From: Takakia lepidozioides
Lineage: Eukaryota; Streptophyta; Takakiopsida; Takakiales; Takakiaceae
Length of the DNA: 64,000 nucleotides
Assembly: GCA_030704615.1 (NCBI GenBank)
Contig: CM060733.1
Span: 15,314,001-15,378,000, forward strand
Reading direction: 5' to 3'
In this document: piece by piece, positions 1-12,080 of the stretch
How positions within the stretch are numbered: position 1 is the first letter of the stretch
Layout: each line of letters starts with the position of its first letter
Notes under the pieces: model-generated
The model's database searches: none
What the model was told of the DNA's origin: nothing
Seen by the model: the letters and a program-made list of their open reading frames with translations, nothing else
Position numbers and translations under genes: made by a program

Positions 1-617
1 GTGCCAAATATGGTGGTATGAAATTCGCAAGACCGAGTTGTTGCCCTGCAGGAGAGAAGAGTTTGAGGCCTCGGATCAGCTTCTGCAATATGTACAACTC
101 AACTACAGGCTCAGGTGCTGGAGGAACTTTTGTTAACTTTTGTTAACACAAACATGATCTAGAAATGTGATGTCGGTCCAACAATACATATCATGTCAAG
201 AGAACAATCTCAAAAACCACATGAAAGCACTCGAGGCTCCCAGATCACATACGCCAGCAGCATCTATTGGGTACGTCAGCTTCGGGGTTGCAAGGACTTT
301 CCATGTGCAATTCTATATGTGTATGTATAATCTATGGTTTGCATTGGGATGGAAGGAGCAAGAGCCTTACCAAGAATATCAATAAACGTTCGTCCATTGG
401 TGTAGCGTCCAGTCGGGCCGAAAGGAAAGTCAATCCCATTCGCAAGGAAATTGGATCGTGACAGTGTGGTGATGTAGTTATTATTGCCGCAGTCTGAGAG
501 CGAGTCTCCGAATATAAAGATAGGCAGCGACGGGGTTGCCAGCACAGTCGAGCAGAGGAGCAGACAACCAAGGAGAAAATAAACCCCCATCACGCACCCG
601 CAGTTTCTGGCCTCCAT
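1..617 (-). CDS. GDSL esterase/lipase, 5' part (exons 1 and 2; runs off the window)
   Basis: Secreted GDSL-family serine esterase/lipase. Exon 1 (617 to 371) starts at ATG with a hydrophobic signal peptide (about residues 1-27) followed by block I, FGDSLSDCGNN, with Ser39 as the expected nucleophile. The GRYTNGRT stretch typical of plant GDSL lipases comes next. The exon ends in phase 1 at a GTAAGG donor (base 371 is the last exonic base). Exon 2 (45 to 1) follows a TCTCCTGCAG acceptor and restores the frame, giving LGQQLGLANFIPPYLAP, the usual continuation in this family. The intron is 46-370. The remaining blocks, including the catalytic His/Asp, lie beyond the left edge. No lesion is seen, so the gene is probably functional. 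The substrate cannot be inferred. Confidence 0.9.
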
Positions 618-764
618 CCGCCTCCCAGTAAAGAATCGAAGTATAAGTGTGATTCTGTATAAGAGCGAATGGCTGATGTATCAGTAATAGATGCCAAGCC
701 AGAACTTTGGGTCCTGTAAATCTGTGTAGACCTGCATTGCATTCTATTCGTAGTCGATGCTAGC

Positions 765-771
765 ATTTATA
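765..771 (-). promoter_or_regulatory. Probable TATA box of the GDSL gene
   Basis: TATAAAT on the minus strand about 150 bp upstream of the GDSL start codon, a plausible distance for a plant promoter with a short 5' UTR. Called from motif and position only. Confidence 0.4.
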
Positions 772-2291
772 CGAGTTTTTTAAATTATTACCAGCTAGGC
801 AGTTCAAGGTTGCAGACATGAAAACTAGAAATTTGGCCCGCGACATTGCTAACTAAAGTGTGATCAGGTTCTGATGTAAGCTGAGGGCCATGAAGCAATA
901 TGGCTTTGCGAGCCGGCTTAATTGCTTTCCGAGCTACTCGTCCTCTTGTCATCTCTGTAGGACGCACTTGTACTAACTCCACTCGAAAGTCTTCATCTAG
1001 CAAGATCAGTATGTATCAACCTTTGCACAGCTGGTGACGGGAGCTAGCTAGATGTCTCCCAGGTGTGTTATGCTGTGGAAGTATCAGTACTGCTGATCGA
1101 TGAAGGGGAGATCCAGATACTGAAGTCATATTGAGAATGTGGATTTGACATTCGTCGTCTTGTCAATCGCTCAGTGCGCCTACGTCCTAATTGTCCAGTA
1201 GGTCCAACAGCAGGCAGATCTGTTGAACTCAATATTAGAGCAGGCCTCGCCAGTATTGTCTAGTGTGAATAGCATTTTTTCCGGAAAGTTATAATGTCAG
1301 AGGAGGAAACATACCTGGGTCTATGTTTGTAGCCAGAGTTGCCAACACCTCCGATGCAAGAAGCACTTGATAGTTATCAGGAACATGAAGGCATCCAGAA
1401 TGCAAGCCTGCGAATCTACACTAAAAAAGGTGGTAGGAAATACTTCAGGAGCAGAATTGTCTGGAAGGCGCATATGCTTGAACCTCGCGACTTAGACAGC
1501 CTGAGCAAGGATGTGACTAATAAGCAGCTGGAAGAAAGAACAAGGAGGCCTCTCAAGTGGATTGAATGAGGCGAAGCTGCGTCGATTGAGGAACCGTGGC
1601 ATTTAAGAACAAGAAAGACGTTACGAGTTACTACTAACTTTAGAGGGAAACCTTCAGACATTAAGGGATTGGATTTTACAGGGCTCTTCTTGATTGTGGG
1701 GGAGCTCAAAGAGTTGCTTTGGAATCCTAAACCATGAATGTTTCGAGACAGAGTTATGCTTGTAAACAAGAGGAAGAGTTCATGGGTGTGGCTCTGAAGT
1801 CATCATTCCTCTAATGTCCCGATTCCCTTTCCATTAAAACCCTATCAAAGCTGGAGACTCGAAGATCCGGCCACTGCCATGTCGATCCACCTAGCACCCA
1901 CATCCAACCGTCGCAAGTTACACAGCTGCAGCAGCAAATGCTTGTAATGGCTGCCACGACATTCTATTTGCGAACCCCTCTGGACGTGGGTGTTCATGAC
2001 ATGCATGCACTACGATTTCATATAATTTGTCGTTTCACAGCTGCAGAGCTACATGCTGTGTTGAAGGCACATCCTAATTAGGAGTACAGTAACTGCATGT
2101 CCTGAAAACCCAACATATTGGCTCACTTAGATCGATCATCTCACACAAATCCGGATCTTTCAACTGAACAACCCACAACAAATACATATTTGTTCGCGGA
2201 ATATATAGTAAAAGATTGACATAGAAACATCGATTCCTTTGGTTGAGCTTGAAAGTTGATATGTCCAGCTGCCATTGGCCAGTTGTGTTCA
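772..2291. other. Intergenic stretch without a recognised gene
   Basis: Only short reading frames are present. One plus-strand frame (about 1354-1569) has a protein-like composition rich in Lys, Arg and Glu, but it matches no family I recognise and has no partner exon I can identify. No repeat or RNA gene was recognised. Confidence 0.3.
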
Positions 2292-2304
2292 TACAATCCT
2301 ACAA

Positions 2305-2613
2305 AAGAAAAGATAAAGATAAAGCTTCTTTAATGTCCATGGGGGGCCCAATGGACGGTCTGAAGGCACATGTTGAAGGATTGAACCCAGGATCACCTAG
2401 GTTATGCACAGGCAAGGCACAAACACCCAACCACTGGGCTACCTGCTCAAGAAAGTATGACCTTCCCAAAGGAAGTGGTGTCTCTTGACCCCCAAGGGCT
2501 ACTGCCTTCCAGCAGGACGGTGGACACCTTTGTGACACCAATTGGTGGATTGAACCCACAACCACTTCCGAGGTGGTATGTGCCCATTACCACTGGGCTA
2601 CAACTTGGTTGTC
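2305..2613 (-). mobile_element. Dimeric tRNA-derived SINE with 13-bp target-site duplications
   Basis: Read on the minus strand there are two successive tRNA-like heads. Each has an A-box-like TAGCCCAGTGG (2590-2600 and about 2438) and a B-box-like GGTTCAATCC (2547-2556 and 2379-2388), the internal RNA polymerase III promoter of tRNA-related SINEs. The 3' end is a simple A/T tail with repeated TTTATC. The element is bounded by identical 13-bp direct repeats TACAATCCTACAA (2292-2304 and 2614-2626), the signature of LINE-assisted insertion. Related heads occur near 58.45 kb and a related tail near 48.6 kb. Confidence 0.85.
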
Positions 2614-2626
2614 TACAATCCTACAA

Positions 2627-3752
2627 GGCCAAAGGGTGGACTGTATGTGGAGTGGTAAGACGTTGTAGGTAGTCAGGATGTCTCTTGAGATTATCTTCTC
2701 TCCCTCTCCCCTCCAGATTTCAGTCTTTGTCATGTCCCACAGAAATCTGATCCTGACTATCCAAAACACCCAATGATAGGTTTCAATCAACAAGTCAGTC
2801 ATTGACCGATGTGACAAGTGAGGAAGAAACCGAGCCTGGACATCGAAAGAAAGAGAACAATAAAATATCTTGTTCATAAAAACCCTCTTGGTCATGTCCA
2901 CCAGTTGAGCCACCACTGACACATGACTGAAAACCACCAACTGTGGGGTCAAGGAAATTTGCTCAGCTTGTACTGCACTTTGGTTCATCTTTAGATGTTG
3001 GCTCCAGCAAAAAACCAAAACTTAGAGTCTCCTAAGCACGAAAGAGAAGTTTGCCAACTTGACTACATTTATTACATGACGTTGTGTCCAGGTGCATCTC
3101 ATATTATCTCGCAGTAACCTGAGGAGTCGCTGTGACTCCCTGCACTCCACGCCCACTTGCCTTCCCAACTCCTTCCAACCAACATTGGCGGCCTTGATAC
3201 TTGCAGGGATTCGAATAGGTTGATGGCCTCATCTCCCCAATCACCATCCAGTGACACCGCGCTTGTAGAAACCGTGAACAGTTCTGGTGAATCCGCTGTA
3301 GCTTCTCTCCAAAGGTGAGTGAAGCCGAACTCAAAACTCGGGATGCAGAATCGCCATAAGAACGAAAAGCGATATATGAATAGTAGAATCTGTCAACTGG
3401 ATTTATGGCCAGGGAGGGATGCCGGGGAACACATGGGGGACAATATAAGTAGTGTCAATGAATGCTGTCAATGAAGTGCGTGGGCTCCACGCCCATGCAT
3501 TCATTCAAGCATCTTGATACAACCACCACCACCCTGGGATTTAAGAAGAAGCATGGATCTTCGAGCTGCACTGCTCAACTTCTCATGAGAAGGGAAGTTG
3601 TCTCCTCCATGCGATTTTCGCAAGTGCCAGTTTGCCAGAGCCGAGTATAGAAAGGCGAAAGGGGCGGATGCGAAGAAATAGAGATGGAAAAGGGCGATTC
3701 CCGGCGATAATCTAGTCTTTGTGCACGTCCGAGTCGTGGCTCGACGTCGCCG
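2627..3752. other. Intergenic stretch, no gene recognised
   Basis: Short open frames on both strands show no family motif. The right part probably contains the promoter of the DUF688-like gene downstream. Confidence 0.3.
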
Positions 3753-3809
3753 CCGTCTCTCCCTCTCTCTATCGCTGTCCCCGAGAGAGAGTCTCTGTCT
3801 CTCCCCCCG
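3753..3809 (+). promoter_or_regulatory. CT/GA-rich core-promoter or leader tract (Y-patch-like)
   Basis: Dense runs of CTCTCTCTC and GAGAGAGAG typical of plant transcription-start regions and leaders. It lies about 1 kb upstream of the DUF688-like start codon, so if it is the start region there is a long leader or a leader intron (3.8-4.77 kb). Splice sites were not assigned. Confidence 0.35.
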
Positions 3810-4777
3810 GGTCCACAGTGCAGACGTGTGGTTGCTGGGTTCGCAATGTACCTATCTGCAGATGGTTAGGGTTTCTTTGACCGTCCTGTTTGTGGGTCTT
3901 CTTTTTGGGAAGCCGGTGCTTTTACGATGCTCATTGCATGGAAAATGGAGGGCGAATCTCGTCTGGGCTGGACATGATCTACTGCAGCAGTTTGTGAGCC
4001 GGTGCTTCACTGTGTAGTGATGGTGTAATGCTGTCTTGGTGCATCGGTTGTGAGAATTCTTCCTCTTTCGTCTTGTTTTTCGAACTGCGAGCGAGGTTCT
4101 TTCTCTCTGGACGCGCGCGATTAGATGGACGTCCTTGCGGCATCTCTGCAGCACGCGTACTGCAATTCAGAAGTTCTGTGAAGATTCAGTCTCTTATGGA
4201 CGTTATAGCGAGACTCAGATTCATGATCTTTCCTGATTGGTGCTGACATGTGCTAGCTCGGCAGTCACTGGGTGCGAATCCAAGACTTCGGCATCGTAGA
4301 AGGTTACACGTTGTTTCTTTATTCCTGAACCTGTCTTTCTTTCATTCAATCTCTTTCCTTTGTTTGTATCCTTACGCAAATAGGTGTCGAAGTCAATCAT
4401 CCCAACACAAGATTTCAATTGATGAGTATCGATCATTACTTCAGCAGGGTATCATGTTAGTTGTCTTACCGTAGCCAGGTGACTCGTGAATAATCCGTGA
4501 CACGTACTATTCATGTCGAGTCCGCGTGCATGGTCAATGCAGGATGTTGATGATGTCTGTTCGTATTCATGTGCAGCCTGCATCAACCTTCAATCCGGGC
4601 TGGGCTATCGATTGTAGAACTTGAGGTAGTACTTAGCGAAATGCGGCGAGAAGGACAACGCTCCGAAGTGCAGGAGGGTCTTACGGACAGAGTCCTTGGA
4701 ATGCTGAGTTGAAATGTGAAGAGATCATTTTGGGATAGAGGAAGTTCTTGAGAGTTGATACCTGGCAGGTTCGCACG

Positions 4778-5701
4778 ATGGTGCGAGCGGACTGTCACCG
4801 GAAATACTCGGACGTATCTTTCAAACTCCCTGCAGCTGTTCCCTTCAAGTGGGAAGCAGAACCTGGAAAGCCAATTGAACCGTCAAAAACCGAGCCACAT
4901 GTTGGTCCTCTCGTCCCTCCTCCTTGCATAAGGGCCAGAAGACTACATGCTGGACAATTTAAGTTTGGAGGATACGGGCCAGAGACCGTTCCTAGTGCTG
5001 GACTTCATGTCTCTGATAAGATCTTGCAAAAGGTGGTGGGATCGCAACGCCTGTCAAACCAGCCGAGCTGCATGAGTTACCTGTCGCTGAATGCTTTCAA
5101 GTTCATCAGGAAAAGAGGAGACTGCTCCTCTGCGGATCTAGATAGGGATTCTGATGATGAGGAGGATTATGAATCCTCAGTCAGCACTGTCGATCACCCG
5201 GACACCCCCAGCTCTTCCTCAGGCTGTTCTGGCTCAGGGTCTCACTCACGAAATCCAGTAGTGCCTCGGCCACCCCTTCCCCAACCCACTTCCCAACTGG
5301 CACCCTGCCTACTCTCCCTCACCAACAGGGCAGATATTAAACCAGAAGACGGCACTGCTACTGATGTAGACGTGGTGTTTGCCGGCCCGCGTGAGGCTGC
5401 ATGGCACCAACCAGAAGAGGAGCAGTACACAGTGCGAAGTAAAGGTAGACCGCCAACAGTGGGGCGACGATATGGACAAACCCAGGGAAGGTCGTACGCT
5501 CACGAGCGGAGGGCTTCTCAGGGCAGTAGAAGCCCAACAGCGATGCAGAAACAAGATATAACGGTTCCAAATTATGTGATGAGTCCAGGCAGGCATCAGG
5601 CAAAGGGGGCATCATTAACGAAGTCTGACGGTCTCCCAAGCATGATTGACGGTCTCCCAAGCAGGATGAATCGCCTTAATTCAAGTTTCAATGATCGATA
5701 G
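4778..5701 (+). CDS. DUF688-like plant protein of unknown function
   Basis: Single open frame of 307 residues from ATG at 4778. An in-frame extension to 4748 would need a TTG start and is not used. Near the N terminus (residues 21-32) is VPFKWEAEPGKP, the hallmark of plant DUF688 proteins, which usually carry (V)PFKWEEAPGKP. The next block, with PPPCIRARR around residue 50, is also proline/basic. The middle is an acidic-serine region (DSDDEEDYESS, then SSSSGCSGSGS). The C-terminal half is low-complexity, rich in Arg, Gly and Ser, with the short repeat DGLPS at the end. No membrane segment or catalytic motif is visible. DUF688 proteins have no established biochemical role. The frame is intact. 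Confidence 0.75.
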   Translation: MVRADCHRKYSDVSFKLPAAVPFKWEAEPGKPIEPSKTEPHVGPLVPPPCIRARRLHAGQFKFGGYGPETVPSAGLHVSDKILQKVVGSQRLSNQPSCMSYLSLNAFKFIRKRGDCSSADLDRDSDDEEDYESSVSTVDHPDTPSSSSGCSGSGSHSRNPVVPRPPLPQPTSQLAPCLLSLTNRADIKPEDGTATDVDVVFAGPREAAWHQPEEEQYTVRSKGRPPTVGRRYGQTQGRSYAHERRASQGSRSPTAMQKQDITVPNYVMSPGRHQAKGASLTKSDGLPSMIDGLPSRMNRLNSSFNDR

Positions 5702-5900
5702 ACAGCTTGGAGTAGGTCCGATATGATCTGCTGTTGGACCTCGGAGGTAAATGAACAGCTCTTTCATCTGGAAGGATTGCCAGGTTCAATTTTCTTGGCT
5801 CAAAATTGCTGGCGATTGTTTTGCTCGTGACTAGGAAAAGATCCATGGTCAGACTGTAATAATTCTGGCCTATCAGATTTGTTCTCATAAACTTTTTCCT

Positions 5901-5925
5901 GCTCTCTCTCTCTCTCTCTCTCTCT
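5901..5925. repeat. (CT)12 microsatellite
   Basis: Uninterrupted CT dinucleotide run downstream of the DUF688-like gene, probably in its 3' UTR. Confidence 0.9.
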
Positions 5926-7528
5926 GATCCCCACTTGCATTGTTTATCAATTGTAGACCTGTGATGGTATACCAGTGCATGAAGCTGATCGGAGAGTTTT
6001 ATCTCGGAATGTTTTTGCAGAATCTGAGTCCCCGGATGGAGGACATAAGCCTCGAGATCTAGAGCTGTACAAGTGACGTCCGCCACATGTGTATATGTAC
6101 ACATGGATAAAATTACATCTTACTTAGATCAAATGATTTAATTCTAGAAACATTAAGTCACTACAACCTGTAGTATGTAGACGTCCTGAAGAGAACATTT
6201 TACATTGCATGATGCACGAGCACAATTTTCGATCATGTAAGTGAGCTTCCACCGATCGATGTTCACTTTACAAGTAGCACAAGGTTGTTCGTTTATGCCT
6301 AATTGTTGAAACCAACATAATTCATTTGAGACAAGGTAGCGGTCTGTCCAGAGAAAGAAAGGGACTCTCTATAATGTCCGTGCAAGTAGCTCAAAAGAGC
6401 TTACGAGACAAAATCCCTTGGAGTTGTAAACAGTGTGTTAAGGTTGAGGTTGTGCAGAATTGTTGCATGTGTGCAAGCTTGTAATCTTGGAACACAACTG
6501 TTCACAGTAGAGGCAGGCTGCACAGATTTTGGAAACTCTTCCTACTAGGGAGTATGTACATCTGGAGGCTACAATCCCAAGTCGAGAGGGCGATATATTT
6601 ACGAGCTAGTTATGAGTTGGTAAGTTGTTTGTAATATAATCATTAACAAATCTCAAGGCGGCCGAGGAACTAAGTGGACAATTCAGCTGTGGTGTCCCTG
6701 GAGAGAGGAGGGCTGAACCTTGCATGCGGAGAGCAATATGTGGGTGTTCACAGTTCATGATTTTGAATGAACTCATAGCGATCAATTTGTATCTAAACTT
6801 AAAGGCTGATTACCTGCTCCACAGCTCAACTCGATTCTCAATTCAGATCAATTGTTGCAACTTGCTTTTTTTTACGTTCCTCTTGTCTAATTCTCCTCCC
6901 TGTCTTTCTTCCCCGCCTATTCGTCGACTGGAAATTCAGATCTCACTCCCCTACCAATGGTTCCATCATGACCAGACTTGAATCTAAACTAAGTCCTTGG
7001 CAATTAGGCGAGATCACACATCATAGGCCACTGCAATCATCACTCTCTGCGGCCCTTATTCTAACATGGCCAAATATCAACAATGTAATGCATGTACAGA
7101 TCCTTCAAGTCCCAATGATTCCTGACTCAACTGGAACTATCGCCCAATCCTATAATTGCACATGGTACTGGGATACACCCAGTCCTCCCAACCGCCACAC
7201 CATGCATCAGCTTCTGTATCATCTCTCTTCCCTACTCGTAGACACTGTTCACCATGGCCGTCCTGTCTGCCACACTCTATACAGCCAACGTCTACAAGTT
7301 CTCTTATCTAGGGAAAAACCAAAAGAAGAGAATCCCTAATCTACTCCCTGTACACTTTTCTACCATCTTCATATGTAGCTTTTGGTCTTGATCAATGGGA
7401 GCTTGCCACCTCCTGCTGTTCCACGTGGCATCCCCATCACCTCCCCTAGACAGCTGTCGACGATTGTTGAACCGTTCAACACCCTGCCACGCCTGTCGCC
7501 AGGTTCAATCTCACAGGGACGTTATATC
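5926..7528. other. Intergenic; right part probably 3' LTR of the gypsy element
   Basis: No gene recognised. The stretch immediately left of 7529 should be the 3' LTR of the minus-strand gypsy element, because it follows the polypurine tract and begins TG on that strand. The other LTR copy was not found, so the LTR's outer end cannot be placed. Confidence 0.35.
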
Positions 7529-7541
7529 ACCTCCCCTCTTT
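7529..7541 (-). other. Polypurine tract and start of the 3' LTR (gypsy element)
   Basis: On the minus strand AAAGAGGGGAGG follows the stop codon of the integrase/chromodomain frame directly and is followed by TGATATAACG. A purine run just 5' of TG is the classical plus-strand priming site at the 3' LTR boundary of LTR retrotransposons. Confidence 0.6.
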
Positions 7542-10500
7542 ATAAGGGAGTATTGTTCTCAGTACTGAACCGGGGAAAGTTCTTACCAAGATCATCTTCT
7601 CTCTCCCATGTAGATTCTTCTACAGGGTAATTCTTCAACTTGATCAAGAATTCGTTCCAAGAACGAGATCTCAAGGTTTTCACCTCTACCTTAAGAATCT
7701 CTTTTGGTTCTGCCACAACTTCTCGTTCAATTGTGACCTTTGGCAATTCTGGGAGAACATGGTTGGTATCCGAAACATATTTCCTAAGGCTCACATGAAA
7801 TACGTCATGTATCTTCCACCTAACGGGCAGTTCCAGCTGGTAGGCTACCTTGCCAATCTTCTTGATAATTTTGAAAGGTCCACAGTACCTTGGGGAAAGC
7901 TTGTAGCATTTTCCTAGGCTCAACTGGCTCTTATTAGGGATCACTTTAAAAAATACTTCATTTTCGATCTCGAATTCCCTAAAAGACCTTTTTTGATCAG
8001 CATAGGCCTTTGCCCTTTCATAAGCTCTCCTCGTGCTATCCATCATTGAGTCCATCTCTTGCTGCATCCTTGCTATCATCTGATTGACACTTTTAACCTT
8101 AGTATTTGAAACATGCCAAGATGCTGGTGTCAAACAATCTTGCCCATAGATAGCTTCGAATGGGCTTACCCCAATAGTTGTATGCATGTTCTTATTATAG
8201 GCAAACTCACAAAAATGCAAATATTGCTCCCAAGAGCTTTGTCTTTGCCCCACATACATTCGTCCGGGCATGTCTTCTAAGGTTCTATTTGTCCTCTCTG
8301 TCTGAGCATCAGATTCTGGATAGTAAGCACTGCTAAAACACAATCTGGTAATCAAAGCTTTGAACAAAGCAGTCCAAAATCCACTTGTAAACTTCGAATC
8401 CCTGTCAGACACAATTTCTCTTGGCAATCCATGCAGTCTGTATATCTCTTTTAAAAAGAGATTAGTTGTGTCTATAGCAGTAACACTCATCTTTGTGGGT
8501 ATGAAATGCGTCTGCTTTGATAAGCGATCAACCACCACAAAGATGACATCATGTCTATTTCTTATCTGAGGCAATGAAACAATGAAATCCATGCTTTGCC
8601 CTAGGCACATTCAGAGGTTGCAAAAGTCCAAGAGTCTTGATCTGTTCTATCTTGGTTACCTGACAAGAGTAACACCTTTCAACATAATCTCGTATGTTCT
8701 TCTTCATCCTAGGCCAAAAAAATTGTTTCCTGACTGCGAGATATGTTTTCTGAAAGCCAGGATGGCCTGCAATGGGTATGTTATGACAGTCGTACATGAT
8801 CTTTAGTCTAAAGTCTGCGACCTGAGGGATGCATGGACGCCCACTATGCAACCCATCCTTCAACAAATAAGCAAGATACTTGTCAATTTCCTCAGGAGTC
8901 TTAACCCCCCGAGACAGGCTTTCAAAAGGGCCAATAAAATATGCATCTCTAGCATGCTAACCTCTTATCTCGTCTATCACAGTACTTCTTAACATTGAAA
9001 TAACTGTTGTCCACCTTCTTCAGGACAATGCATCTGCCACCACGTTCTCTTTCACTTTCACATAATGCAATTCAAAGAATAACTGTTGGAGGAATTCTAC
9101 CCAACCTCAGTATCTGTCTCAATCTTAAATTCCCTTCCCAACAGATAATGCCGCCAAACCTTTAAGGCATGTATGATGGCTAACAATTCTTTTCATGCAC
9201 TGGGTAATTCAGCTCTGTTGGGCTTCGTTTCTAGACTCATCAGTAATTACCTGTCCGTGTTGCATTAACACAGCCCTATGGTCGGGTCACTTGCATCTGT
9301 GCAAAGTACTAGACCACCTGTCTTGTAATCCATTAATTTCAAGACATGAGCATGTGTCAACATATCTTTAAGCTTTTGAAAGCTTTCATTACAATCCTCG
9401 GTCCAGGTAATCGCTTCTAAGTCTTTCAGCAGACAGTAAGAGGGGTTGCAATCTTGGAGAATGCTTTTATAAATCTTCTATAAAAGCTCTGCAAGTCCTA
9501 GATGCTCTCACATCAATTCTATCTTTCGGGATTGGCCATTCTGCCACTGTCTTTACCTCTTGGGTCCATTAAGATGTCATCATTTGACATATGTGACCCA
9601 GTATTCCATTTGGGAAACAAAAAACTCACACTTGCTCTTCTTAGCATAGAGTTTATTTTCTCTTAAGATCTTTAGAACACTTCTCAAGTGTTCCACGTGT
9701 TCTTCTTCAGACTTCGCATAGATTAAAATGTCATCCATGAAGATTAACACAAAAAATTTCCTCAGATACTTTCTGAATAAGGTATTCATTAAGCCAATGA
9801 AAGTGGGTGGTTTGTGCACTTGTGAGTCCAAAAGACATCACTGTATATTCATAGTGGCTAAATCTAGTTCTGAAGGCCGTCTTAAACGTGTCCGAGTCTT
9901 TGACACGGATCTGATGGTATCCACCTTCGTAGTCTATCTTTAAAAATACTTGCGCACCATGCAAGTAATCAAATAAGTCATCTATCTTGGGAAGTGGAAA
10001 CTTGTTATTTACAGTTAGCTTATTCAGCCATGTGTAGTCCGCACCTTAAAGTCCCGTCTTTCTTTTTCTTGAACAACACTGGTGCTCCCCAAGGAGACTT
10101 GTTAGACTTAATATAACCTTTCTCTAGCAAATCAGCCAGATGTCTCTCCAATTCTTCATTCTCCACCAAAGAATGTCTATAATGAATTCTAAAGACAGGA
10201 ACTGCTTCAGGAAGCAATTCAATGGCATGATCTATATCCATTTCAAGAGGTAGTCCAGGCAGATCACTGTGAAACACATCTGAAAATTCAGACAGGACCT
10301 TATTTGCTCTGTTGAGCTTGTTCAACTCCACTTCAATGCCTTCATCATCATTCTCATGAATGCTTACGAAGAACAGCTGATCAGCTGTCTTCCATGTGCA
10401 TCGCTTCATTTGAAGGGCTAACAACAAGGGAACATTGGGTAGGGCTCTTGTACCTGTAAGCTTATCACCAGGCAACACCCCCTCCACTGAGCAATCTCCG

Positions 10501-10748
10501 CATGCCACTTGAGCGTCCACAGATGCCAGCCACTGTATCCCCAAGATGACGTCATGTCTCTCACTATCCCAGACACAGTGGTGCCCCCCTGCATTGAAAC
10601 AGGGACATCCAAACTCCTAATGTTGCTAGATCTTGTATCTTCATTAGGCAACAGAATGGTGCTGGCGCCAACCTCCATTAACTACAGTTTGCACTTGTTT
10701 GCAAAATTTTGAAACGAAGTTATGGCTGCTTCCTGGGTCAATCAAAAC
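7540..10748 (-). pseudogene. Gypsy pol: protease, RT, RNase H, integrase, chromodomain (broken)
   Basis: The protease active-site stretch LIDPGSSHNF lies next to the insertion junction. A frameshift near 10.56 kb separates it from the protease C-terminal part. RT (about 10.2-9.58 kb) has FLKIDY and the catalytic [10 protein letters not shown], across frameshifts. RNase H (about 9.4-8.99 kb) shows CTDASD and ends in YVKVKENVVADAL, with several stops. The integrase zinc finger (8866-8700) has the H..H..C..C spacing ending ERCYSCQ. The DDE core and C-terminal part (8610-7800) carry VSDRDSKF and QTERTNRTLE. A chromodomain with EESTWE (about 7740-7560) ends the protein. The chromodomain places it among chromoviruses, which target heterochromatin. 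It cannot encode an intact polyprotein. Confidence 0.9.
10741..10748. repeat. Left 8-bp target-site duplication (ATCAAAAC)
   Basis: Identical to 26328-26335 on the other side of the large insertion, and part of the gypsy protease codons. Eight bases is the duplication length of the hAT superfamily. Confidence 0.9.
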
Positions 10749-10772
10749 CCCGGTTATCAGCGTCATGTCTGT

Positions 10773-10810
10773 CCGTCAGCGTCAGGTCGCGTCAGACCTG
10801 ACGCTGACGG
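10773..10810. repeat. Perfect 16-bp-stem palindrome near the left end of the large element
   Basis: CCGTCAGCGTCAGGTC (10773-10788) and its exact reverse complement (10795-10810) around a 6-base loop, within 25 bp of the element terminus. The right end has smaller GACGT-containing inverted motifs (about 26290-26312). Probably a terminal or subterminal recognition structure. Confidence 0.85.
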
Positions 10811-10984
10811 GACCTCCGTCACGTCAAGTTCGGGGAATATTCTAGTAAAAATAGTACTAGGTAAAATACAGCCACTTAGACAGCCACGTCGCCCACACGG
10901 TGGCGGTGGCAAATACATTTTGAAAATTAACAAAATGAACACGACTATCGATTCGCTTTGTTTTTTTAAATTAAAAAAGAAATA

Positions 10985-12080
10985 GCGACCGCCGTATTGG
11001 CGGTCGCTTCAATTTTTATTTTTTTTAAAGCAAAATTGATGGTCGCATTGGGCAGTCGTTTTTTTTTTCGAAATAGAAAAAGAAATAGCGACCCCCATAT
11101 TGGCGGTCTCTTCAAATGTTTTTTTTTTAAAAACAAGATTGGCAGTCGTACTGGCGGTCGCCTTATTTTTCGAATAAAAAAAACAAATAGCTACCGCTAT
11201 GCTGGCGGTTGCTTCAATTTATTTTTAAGAAAAAACAAGATTGGCGGACGTATTGGCGGTCGCTTAATTTTTAAAAAAAAACGAGCGACTGCCGTATTGG
11301 CGGTCGCACGGTGGCAAATACATTTTTGAAAATTAACAAAATGAACGCGACCGCCAATTATGCCGGTTGCTTTGTTTTTTGAAATTAATAAAGAAAAAGC
11401 GACCGCAGTATTGGCGGTCGGTTCAATTTTTTTTTAAAAAGCAAGATTGGCGGTCGCACTGGCTGTCGCTTTATTTTCCGAAATAGAAAAATAAATAGCG
11501 ACCGCCATATTGGCGGTCGCTTCAATTTTTTTTTTTAAAAAGCAAGATTGGCGGTCGCAGTGGCGGTCGCTTTATTTTTCGAATTAAAAAAAGAAATAGC
11601 GACCCCTATCTTGGCGGTCGCTTCAATTTATTTTTAAAAAAAAACAAGATTGGCGGTCGCATTGGCGGTCGCCTAATTTAAAAAAGAAAACAAGCGACTG
11701 CCGTATTGGCGGTCACACAATTTTGTAAATATGTACAGAACAAGCGACCGCCATAAAATATAAAGATTAAAAGCGACCGCCTTACTGGCGGTCGCGTTTT
11801 TTTTTAAATATTAAAAATAAAAGCGACCACCATATTGGCGGTCGCTTTATTTTAAATATATTAACAAATGAAGCGACCGCCATACCGGCAGTCGCATTAT
11901 ATTTTGAAATAAAAACCAATAGCGATCGCCATACGGGCGGTCGCTTAAATTTAAAAATATATAAAATAGAAGTGACCGCAATATTGCACAAAATGAAAGA
12001 AAATAAAAGCGACCGCAGTAGTGACGGTCGTTTGTTTTTCATTAAAAAAAAAAATAGCAACCGTAGTATTAGCGGTCGCT
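10985..12080. repeat. Palindrome array A (about 22 units)
   Basis: Units of about 50 bp, each a short inverted repeat GCGACCGCC-N5-GGCGGTCGC or a diverged version, separated by A/T-rich spacers. GC-rich arms are conserved while spacers drift. It ends about 110 bp before the TATA box of the transposase gene. Open frames across it are translations of the repeat and are not genes. Confidence 0.9.

Noticed and set aside
1354-1569. Small gene with Lys/Arg-rich product
   Set aside because: Short, no family motif, no partner exon or promoter identified.
4748-4777. Ten-codon N-terminal extension of the DUF688-like protein
   Set aside because: It would require a TTG start; ATG at 4778 is the first Met in this frame.
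10997-12060. Open frames of about 90-110 codons across array A
   Set aside because: They are Phe/Lys/Arg-rich translations of the repeat in both strands, with no conserved protein.
10985-12080. Regularly spaced palindromes resembling a CRISPR array
   Set aside because: Eukaryotic context, spacers are A/T-rich and alike rather than unique, and no cas genes occur. They are transposon subterminal/promoter repeats.
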